A stretch of 5,288 nt of DNA from Chitinivibrionales bacterium (GTDB taxonomy: Bacteria > Fibrobacterota > Chitinivibrionia > Chitinivibrionales > FEN-1185). How positions within the stretch are numbered: the first letter of the stretch is position 1; each line of letters opens with the position of its first letter. The position numbers and the translations under genes were made by a program. Under the pieces are notes generated by a model that was given only the letters and a program-made list of their open reading frames with translations, did no database searches and was not told where the DNA came from. Positions 1 through 4,613 of the stretch are shown here, one piece after another. The stretch spans positions 1 through 5,288 of the forward strand of contig JAQUMP010000287.1 in NCBI GenBank assembly GCA_028718065.1. Reading direction: 5' to 3'.

Positions 1-1
1 C

Positions 2-904
2 GCCGGGGCGCTCGGCGATTTTATTACCATTGTGCCGGCCTTACGGCTTTGCCGGCAAGCGTTTCCGGGCTACGAGATAATTCTTCTTGGTAAACCGGAA
101 CTCGCAATCCTTGCCCGCGAAAACGGTCTTGTCGACGAAGTCTGGGACCTGGGCCGCAACGATTTTGCCGCACTTTTCGACGGCGCGGCCCTCGAGGTCC
201 ACGCCAAATTTTTAGACGGCATTCACCGCGCGCTTTTGTTTTGCGCCGATTCGTCGCCGCTCATGCCGACTGTTATGCGGTTTGTTGCACACGTGTTGCG
301 CCAGGACCCGTTTCCCCCCGGTAAAACGCATATCGTTGACTACCATCTCTCTCTTTTAAAAAAAATCTTGCCGCCTTTTCGCGCCGAATACCCGGACCTT
401 TACCGCGCGTTAAAGGGGAACGATCGCCCGCTAAAACGACCGCCGACGCTGGCCCTGCATCCCGGCAGCGGCAGCGTGCGCAAAAACTGGCCCTTTGATT
501 TCTTTTTGCAATTGGCAGGTCGCCTGCGGGCCAATGATCGCGCCATTCTCTGGGTCCTGGGACCGGCCGACAGCGGGCTGCACGTTCCCGCCCAGGACGA
601 AACGGCCCGCTGCCTTGTCCTGCCGCTGCTTGCCCGAAGGCTTGCCCAATGTCAATTATTTGTCGGCAACGACAGCGGGATTGCCCATCTGGCCGCGGCC
701 GTGGGTATTCCCGTGGCGGCTCTCTTTGGCCCCAGCGACCCGGATGTCTGGCGGCCTTTTGGACGGAACGTTACGGTTATTGACGCAAATCCTTCCTGCC
801 GTCCGTGCCATCCAACCCAGAATCAGAAAAAACCGTGCACTCATAATTGCCTCGAAACTATTACGGTAGAGACCGTTTACAAGCATTGCATGTCATACCT
901 GTAA
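2..904 (+). CDS. Glycosyltransferase family 9 (heptosyltransferase-type), 5'-truncated by window edge
   Basis: GT9 enzymes transfer a sugar (classically ADP-heptose) to LPS core or related glycans at the cytoplasmic face of the inner membrane. The reading frame is open from base 2 and begins with GALGDF, matching the GT9 N-terminal G-x-G-D...PAL signature; its Asp aligns with the acceptor-side Asp13 of E. coli WaaC. The GTG at 32 lies inside this motif, so it is not the start: the true start is upstream of the window and probably only a few residues are missing. Numbering visible residues, HPGSGS (153-158) is followed by a Lys-Asn-Trp-Pro that aligns with the WaaC phosphate-binding Lys region. 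GNDSGIAHL (222-230) and FGPSDPDVW (242-250) form the nucleotide-sugar site. The C-terminus carries four Cys spaced C-x2-C-x9-C-x3-C, common in non-WaaC GT9 proteins. The family is secure; the donor sugar cannot be read from sequence. The neighbouring rmd gene, 18 nt downstream, supports a surface-glycan role. Confidence 0.93.
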   Translation, partial: AGALGDFITIVPALRLCRQAFPGYEIILLGKPELAILARENGLVDEVWDLGRNDFAALFDGAALEVHAKFLDGIHRALLFCADSSPLMPTVMRFVAHVLRQDPFPPGKTHIVDYHLSLLKKILPPFRAEYPDLYRALKGNDRPLKRPPTLALHPGSGSVRKNWPFDFFLQLAGRLRANDRAILWVLGPADSGLHVPAQDETARCLVLPLLARRLAQCQLFVGNDSGIAHLAAAVGIPVAALFGPSDPDVWRPFGRNVTVIDANPSCRPCHPTQNQKKPCTHNCLETITVETVYKHCMSYL

Positions 905-922
905 AAGATATTTTTGATCGGT

Positions 923-1864
923 ATGACCATAGCACTCATCAGCGGCATTAATGGTTTTGTGGGACGTCACCTTGCCGCCGAACTCATGGCCCACGGCCGC
1001 ACGGTTGCCGGCTTCGACCGCGCCTCTCAATGCGCCGTCGCCGGAACAACCTGCCAATCGCTTGACATGCAAGATAGCGCCGCGCTCGCGCGCTTCGTCG
1101 CCCAAGCCGCGCCCGATGAAATTTACCATTGCGCCGGGAGCAGCTCGCCGCCCCAGGTCGACGCTTCGCCGCGCGATGCCCTGGCCGTGAATATCTTGGG
1201 ATCGGTCAACCTGCTCGAAGCCATGCGCGCGCAGGCGCCCAAGTCCAAACTGCTGCTGGTGGGCTCCATGAAGGAGTACGGCGATGCTTCTTGCGGATTA
1301 ATAAGCGAAGAGCAGGCTTTAAATCCAATCGGCTTTTACGGCGTGTTTAAATGCGCGGTGGAGTTAATCGGAAAGCAATATGCCCGGCAGTATGATCTTG
1401 ACATACGGTTCGCCCGCTCCTTTAACCATACCGGCCCCGGACAATCCCCGCAATTCGTTTGCTCGGATTGGTGCCGGCAGATTGCACTTATAGTTGCAGG
1501 AAAACTTCCGCCCCGAATATCGGTTGGCGCGCTCGATGCCGCGATCGATTTTGCCGACGTACGCGACGTAGCCTGCGCCTACCGGCAGATCATGGAAAAG
1601 GGCCGCGCGGGTGAAGCGTACAACGTATGCAGCGGCAAAACCGTCGCGCTGCAGGAAATTTTGCAATACCTTATTAAGAAATCAAACCTGTCTATCGAGG
1701 TTTTTGCGGACGCGGGCAAACTGCGAAAAACCAAAACCCCGGCACAGCTCGCGGGCGATTATGCCAAAATAAAGCGCGACACCGGCTGGTCCCCAACCAT
1801 AGATATTTTTAAAACCCTTGACGATCTTTACGACTATTGGCATGACTTAACCCGCGGCGCGTGA
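923..1864 (+). CDS. rmd: GDP-4-dehydro-6-deoxy-D-mannose reductase-like extended SDR
   Basis: A 313-residue NAD(P)-dependent epimerase/dehydratase-fold protein, normal length for the family. Rmd reduces GDP-4-dehydro-6-deoxy-D-mannose (made by Gmd) to GDP-D-rhamnose in the cytosol. Visible features: a GxxGxxG dinucleotide loop at residues 8-14; an NILGSVNLLEA helix typical of extended SDRs; catalytic Ser115 in VGSMKEYG; and Tyr139-x3-Lys143 in FYGVFK. RSFNHTGPGQ (165-174), followed by FVCSDWCRQIA, closely matches the Rmd/GDP-mannose branch. The FADVRDVACAY and YNVCSG motifs and the terminal GDYAKIKRDTGW block complete the fold. I chose ATG 923 because it places the Rossmann strand at once, as in homologues; an in-frame TTG at 914 would add three residues and neither start has a good Shine-Dalgarno. 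The gene probably shares an operon with the GT9 gene. No gmd is visible, so a related reductase (for example for GDP-6-deoxy-D-talose) is not excluded. Confidence 0.85.
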   Translation: MTIALISGINGFVGRHLAAELMAHGRTVAGFDRASQCAVAGTTCQSLDMQDSAALARFVAQAAPDEIYHCAGSSSPPQVDASPRDALAVNILGSVNLLEAMRAQAPKSKLLLVGSMKEYGDASCGLISEEQALNPIGFYGVFKCAVELIGKQYARQYDLDIRFARSFNHTGPGQSPQFVCSDWCRQIALIVAGKLPPRISVGALDAAIDFADVRDVACAYRQIMEKGRAGEAYNVCSGKTVALQEILQYLIKKSNLSIEVFADAGKLRKTKTPAQLAGDYAKIKRDTGWSPTIDIFKTLDDLYDYWHDLTRGA

Positions 1865-1915
1865 TCCGGACACCGTTCTTGACGCCGCACGAGACAGGTA
1901 ACAGATAAACCGGTA

Positions 1916-2410
1916 TTAGCGCCAACCACGGTGGCCGCGGCCCCAGTGCCGGTACGGATACCAGTTCCGGTGATAAGAATAATAGGGCTGCCAGCCAAGA
2001 TCGACGATAACGCCGGTGGGATACTGCCAATACCAATATCCATTCATCAGGACCCATCCGCCGGCAGGGGGCACCGATTCATAAATAATATCCGGGTTGA
2101 CGGATGGGACAACTGCCGGTTGCCCGGCATTGGCAACGGCCGCCGATTTTTGCACTCCGGAATCGGTGGCCGGTTTCTTGCGCTGAATTGCCGCGGTTAT
2201 CACTTTACCGGATGCGCCCATATCTTTAAGCTGCAGGATTTCGTCGGCCGTTAGAACGTAGCCCGTACCGGATGTGTTGATAAAAGCGATAATCACATCC
2301 TCGCTCACGCCCGATTTAACGAGCTTTGCAAGATCATCATACCCCTGCGACGCCCAACTTGTAAAAATTCCCAATCCCGCAATGGCTAAGAAAGTCATTA
2401 TTTTTTTCAT
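1916..2410 (-). CDS. Exported protein: duplicated helical module plus Trp/Tyr/Arg-rich tail (function unknown)
   Basis: I do not recognise a named family; the predicted product has 164 residues. Residues 1-20 form a signal peptide (Met-Lys-Lys, hydrophobic core, likely cleavage after Ser-Trp-Ala) with no lipobox Cys, so the protein should be periplasmic or surface-exposed rather than a lipoprotein. Residues 24-78 are an alpha-helical module with two copies of an L-x3-G-x-S-x2-VI-x-A-x-I pattern 31 residues apart; similar LKxxGVSxxVI modules occur in many uncharacterised bacterial envelope proteins. A Pro/Ala/Gln-rich linker (80-105) follows, then a short block also present in the neighbour (106-126). 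The tail has 14 Trp/Tyr among residues 125-164 and ends in a His/Arg/Gly-rich stretch. The gene lies 32 nt downstream of its paralogue, with AAGGAGG ahead of ATG, and converges on rmd with a 51-nt gap. Envelope location is inferred; no enzymatic motif is seen. Confidence 0.85.
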   Translation of the reverse strand: MKKIMTFLAIAGLGIFTSWASQGYDDLAKLVKSGVSEDVIIAFINTSGTGYVLTADEILQLKDMGASGKVITAAIQRKKPATDSGVQKSAAVANAGQPAVVPSVNPDIIYESVPPAGGWVLMNGYWYWQYPTGVIVDLGWQPYYSYHRNWYPYRHWGRGHRGWR

Positions 2411-2414
2411 GGTT

Positions 2415-2421
2415 CCTCCTT
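2415..2421 (-). promoter_or_regulatory. Shine-Dalgarno site of the 164-residue exported protein
   Basis: On the minus strand AAGGAGG sits four bases before the ATG at 2410. It is a full match to the core anti-Shine-Dalgarno complement, supporting this start and suggesting the second gene of the pair is translated well in its own right. Confidence 0.8.
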
Positions 2422-2446
2422 ACTTTTTAACGCGCACACTTTTTAA
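2422..2446. repeat. Short direct repeat flanking the paralogue junction
   Basis: ACTTTTTAA occurs at 2422-2430 and again at 2438-2446, 16 bases apart, in the 32-base gap between the two minus-strand genes. The second copy overlaps the stop codon of the barrel gene. It may be chance in an A/T-run sequence or a remnant of the duplication. Confidence 0.4.
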
Positions 2447-3309
2447 AATGCATATCCCAAGGATAGTTCGTAATCAAATCCCGTATTCCATCTTAGTTGG
2501 TCGATGGCGTTTTGGTCCGGAATCGGACTGGCAGGGTCCCAATCGAATTTGCTCCAGGTGTATCCGTAACCGATGCGGGCCACCACGCTCAAACCTCCGG
2601 CAGAAACCCATCGTTGCCCGATATCGGGCCCAACGGTCACACTCGTTTGAGTATACCTGCCTGAGCTATTATTGCTATTATCCGGTAGATCGCTTTCATT
2701 GCCGTGATATCGTCCGCCATTTATAAAAACGCCCAAAAAGCCGGAATGCATGCTTTGGGCCCAATGCCACCGATATTCCAACGCTCCATTTTCGCCGTCT
2801 AAATCCCAACCCGAATAATAGCTTCCGGCCACAACAAACCCATGTTCATGGTGCAGTAAATACTCATAATTGAGCGCGATACCGCCGAACATAAGCGCGG
2901 CCATATCGACCTGCAGGGCCTGGTTCATTTTCGTTACGCGTTCACTCCAATACCTGTTGACCTCTCGCCACGACCTCCACGCCGGTACCCGATAAACCAC
3001 ATAGGGCCTGCTTTCTACCATCGCAGCGGTTTCCGGCGGTGCAGCAAGGTTGTTTGGTTTGCTAACAAGAGCGCCCTTATGCTGAATTGCGGCAACAATT
3101 ACCTTGGGAGTCGCCCCACTTTGTTTGAGTTGCAAAACTTGGTCCGAAGAAAGATTGTAGCTGGAGTCCGACGCATTAATATAGGCTACAATCACCTCTT
3201 CGCTCGCGCCGGATTTGACTAATTTCATTAAATCATCGTATTGCGGAGAAGCCAATACAGCCGTAAAGCCGACAATAAGAATTATCGATAAAAAAGATAA
3301 TTTTTTCAT
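2443..3309 (-). CDS. Exported protein: duplicated helical module plus C-terminal outer-membrane beta-barrel (DUF3575-like)
   Basis: A 288-residue protein with a signal peptide (residues 1-20, likely cleavage after Val-Leu-Ala). Residues 24-78 form the same two-copy helical module as in the downstream gene, then come a Pro/Ala/Asn-rich linker (79-100) and a PYVVYRVP...W...NRYW block (102-121). From about residue 134 to the end there are alternating aromatic/small-residue segments with Gly/Asn/Asp-rich turns, for example ALNYEYLL, GFVVAGSYY, FLGVFINGGRY, SVTVGPDIGQRW and LSVVARIGYGYTW. The last residues are YELSLGYAF, a C-terminal Phe beta-signal expected for BamA-inserted proteins. The size (about 150 residues) fits a small, roughly eight-stranded barrel of the DUF3575 / OmpW-OmpX type. 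It is the first gene of the minus-strand pair. Barrel topology is inferred from pattern; function is unknown. The helical module would lie in the periplasm, N-terminal to the barrel. Confidence 0.87.
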   Translation of the reverse strand: MKKLSFLSIILIVGFTAVLASPQYDDLMKLVKSGASEEVIVAYINASDSSYNLSSDQVLQLKQSGATPKVIVAAIQHKGALVSKPNNLAAPPETAAMVESRPYVVYRVPAWRSWREVNRYWSERVTKMNQALQVDMAALMFGGIALNYEYLLHHEHGFVVAGSYYSGWDLDGENGALEYRWHWAQSMHSGFLGVFINGGRYHGNESDLPDNSNNSSGRYTQTSVTVGPDIGQRWVSAGGLSVVARIGYGYTWSKFDWDPASPIPDQNAIDQLRWNTGFDYELSLGYAF

Positions 3310-3314
3310 TTTTT

Positions 3315-3324
3315 ATCACCCCTT
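3315..3324 (-). promoter_or_regulatory. Shine-Dalgarno site of the barrel protein gene
   Basis: The minus strand reads AAGGGGTGAT a few bases before the ATG at 3309. It resembles the extended anti-SD complement AAGGAGGTGAT with one base missing, and it supports the chosen start. Confidence 0.7.
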
Positions 3325-3365
3325 CTGCTAATATATACCTATCCCTTTAAAAACCCCTCTTTTTC

Positions 3366-3371
3366 ATTATA
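3366..3371 (-). promoter_or_regulatory. Candidate -10 box for the minus-strand gene pair
   Basis: The minus strand carries a perfect TATAAT here inside a strongly AT-rich stretch (about 3325-3415). This would start transcription near 3359 and leave an untranslated leader of about 50 nt before the ATG at 3309. No good -35 lies at the usual distance (the hexamer at 3389-3394 reads AATTTT), so this rests on the -10 and position alone. Confidence 0.35.
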
Positions 3372-3523
3372 TTAGACAATTTATTTCTAAAATTTATTCT
3401 CAATGATAAATATTATTGCCGCGCCGACTCCCGGGCCATGATTTTCGTGCCGATTTGAATAACAGCGGAAATTATTTTGTGGACCCGGCGATAGGGGCGC
3501 TCTTTTTCCGTTTAACGGCAAGC

Positions 3524-3529
3524 AGAGGT
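3524..3529 (+). promoter_or_regulatory. Shine-Dalgarno site fixing the thiouridylase start
   Basis: AGAGGT lies six bases before ATG 3536. The frame is open further upstream, to a TTG at 3416, but only this ATG has a ribosome binding site at correct spacing and leads directly into the PP-loop strand, so it decides the start. Confidence 0.7.
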
Positions 3530-3535
3530 CTTTTA

Positions 3536-4507
3536 ATGATAAAAGCGGTCGGTTTACTTTCCGGAGGTCTGGACAGCACGCTGGCGGCCAAGCTGCTGCT
3601 CGATCAGGGCATTGGGGTGCATGCTATCAACTTTACCTCGCCTTTTTGCGCCTGCACCTCAAAAGGAGCCTCCTGCGCCGCCGTGGTCACCGCGGTAAAA
3701 ACGCTCGGCGATATTCCGCTCCAGCGCATTGCTTTAGGAGAAGAATACCTGAAAATGGTGCAAAACCCAAAGCACGGATACGGCCGCGGCCTGAATCCCT
3801 GCATTGATTGCCGTATTATGAAAATTAAAAAAGCCGCCGAATACATGCGCGAAATCGGGGCCTCATTTCTTTTTACGGGCGAGGTGCTCGGCCAGCGGCC
3901 GATGTCGCAGCATCGCCGCGCCATCGACCTCATCGACCGCGAAACCGGTCTGGGCGACCTGACCCTGCGCCCGCTTTCGGCCCTGCTTTTTGAACCGACG
4001 CTCCCCGAGCGGCAGGGGTGGATCGTCCGTGAAAAATTACTGGCATTTTCCGGCAAAACCCGCAAGCCCCAGATAGCGCTGGCGCTCGATAAAAACATTA
4101 CCGACTACCCCTGCCCCGCCGGCGGGTGCCGCTTGACTAATGCTCATTTTGCCGAACGGCTCAGGGATTATTTCGCCTTTTGTTCCCTGCCGTCAATGCA
4201 GGACATCCCGCTGCTCAAGGTCGGGCGCCATTTTCGCTTACCCGGCGGCGACAAAATCGTGGTTTCCCGCGACGAGGCCGAGGGCGAAATGCTCCTGCGG
4301 CTCGCCCGGCCCGCCGATCACCTGCTTATTCCCCATTTTTCCGGGCCGGTAACGCTGCTGCAGGGGAAATCCCTGAACGATGCCCTCGACAAAATGCGTC
4401 TATTCGTCAAGGTTTTGCCTGCTGCGGGCGCGGTCGTGGAACACCGCTGCGATGGGGCCGCGGAAATGCTCACGTTGAGCGGATTATCGGGCCCAAGTCC
4501 TGCTTGA
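3536..4507 (+). CDS. ThiI/MnmA-like PP-loop tRNA thiouridylase with C-terminal NFACT-R-type domain
   Basis: A 323-residue cytosolic protein of the adenine-nucleotide alpha-hydrolase (PP-loop) fold. The ATP pyrophosphate loop SGGLDS is at residues 9-14, right after the first beta-strand. TGEVLGQRPMSQ (114-125) matches the ThiI-type motif that binds ATP and tRNA. Such enzymes adenylate a uridine in tRNA and replace its oxygen with sulfur. Cys residues are clustered: C38, C40 and C47; a PC-x2-C pair (C89, C92); and CPAGGC (C193, C198). C-terminal to this, residues about 215-310 (LLKVGRHFRLPGGDKIVVSRDEAEGEML...) resemble the RNA-binding NFACT-R domain known to be fused to ThiI-like proteins in some bacteria. 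There is no N-terminal THUMP domain and no rhodanese domain, so this is not canonical ThiI. Database entries of this type are often named tRNA 4-thiouridine synthase or MnmA-like. The modified position and sulfur donor are unknown. Confidence 0.82.
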   Translation: MIKAVGLLSGGLDSTLAAKLLLDQGIGVHAINFTSPFCACTSKGASCAAVVTAVKTLGDIPLQRIALGEEYLKMVQNPKHGYGRGLNPCIDCRIMKIKKAAEYMREIGASFLFTGEVLGQRPMSQHRRAIDLIDRETGLGDLTLRPLSALLFEPTLPERQGWIVREKLLAFSGKTRKPQIALALDKNITDYPCPAGGCRLTNAHFAERLRDYFAFCSLPSMQDIPLLKVGRHFRLPGGDKIVVSRDEAEGEMLLRLARPADHLLIPHFSGPVTLLQGKSLNDALDKMRLFVKVLPAAGAVVEHRCDGAAEMLTLSGLSGPSPA

Positions 4508-4532
4508 GGAATAGGGCAAGATTATATATATT
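4504..4532 (+). promoter_or_regulatory. Candidate sigma70-type promoter for the PD40 gene
   Basis: TTGAGG (4504-4509) and TATATT (4527-4532) are separated by 17 bases, giving 4/6 and 5/6 matches to the consensus. The -35 overlaps the stop codon of the thiouridylase gene. It would leave a leader of about 75 nt before ATG 4614. A competing perfect TATAAT at 4570-4575 lacks a recognisable -35. Either would make the propeller gene independently transcribed, in keeping with its 106-base gap from the upstream gene. Confidence 0.35.
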
Positions 4533-4602
4533 TCGGAAGTGCCGCTCATGGAGCCACACGTTGGCGGCGTATAATAGCTAAAAGAAAACAAACGTTTAAC
4601 AC

Positions 4603-4609
4603 GGGAGGT
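4603..4609 (+). promoter_or_regulatory. Shine-Dalgarno site of the PD40 protein gene
   Basis: GGGAGGT lies four bases before ATG 4614. It is a strong match that fixes the start of a gene with no stop codon inside the window. Confidence 0.75.
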
Positions 4610-4613
4610 CCGT

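Larger units (their letters stand above)
3310..3535. other. Divergent intergenic region, AT-rich on one side
   Basis: This 226-base gap separates the barrel gene (-) from the thiouridylase gene (+). Its left part (about 3325-3415) is very AT-rich and holds the minus-strand -10 candidate. The right part returns to the GC level of the coding DNA. A weak plus-strand promoter candidate overlaps the minus-strand one: TAGACA at 3373-3378, 16-base spacer, TATTCT at 3395-3400. I see no convincing RNA structure, riboswitch or inverted repeat. The right part is open in frame with the downstream gene but has no ribosome binding site that would make it coding. Confidence 0.55.

Noticed and set aside
32..34. 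GTG as the start of the GT9 gene
   Set aside because: The frame is open to the left edge and the upstream residues GALGDF are the conserved GT9 N-terminus, so the gene is truncated rather than starting here.
914..922. TTG start for the Rmd-like gene
   Set aside because: It adds only three residues without a better Shine-Dalgarno; ATG 923 gives the usual short lead into the GxxGxxG loop.
1865..1915. Possible bidirectional terminator between the convergent genes
   Set aside because: Only a short ACCG/CGGT pairing is possible, with no stable stem and no T-run on either strand.
2274..2726. 150-codon open frame on the plus strand across both paralogues
   Set aside because: It runs antisense through two genes with signal peptides, Shine-Dalgarno sites and mutual homology; the product has no recognisable features.
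3416..3535. N-terminal extension of the thiouridylase from a TTG at 3416
   Set aside because: The 40 extra residues have no ribosome binding site and no family resemblance; ATG 3536 has AGAGGT at good spacing and begins directly with the PP-loop strand.
3604..4098. 164-codon open frame on the minus strand
   Set aside because: It is antisense to the thiouridylase catalytic domain and its Arg/Ser/Pro-rich product looks like a codon-bias shadow.
4498..4532. Possible terminator after the thiouridylase gene
   Set aside because: TCCT-GCTTG-AGGA is a four-base stem followed by alternating TA, not a T-tract; the stretch reads better as a promoter candidate.
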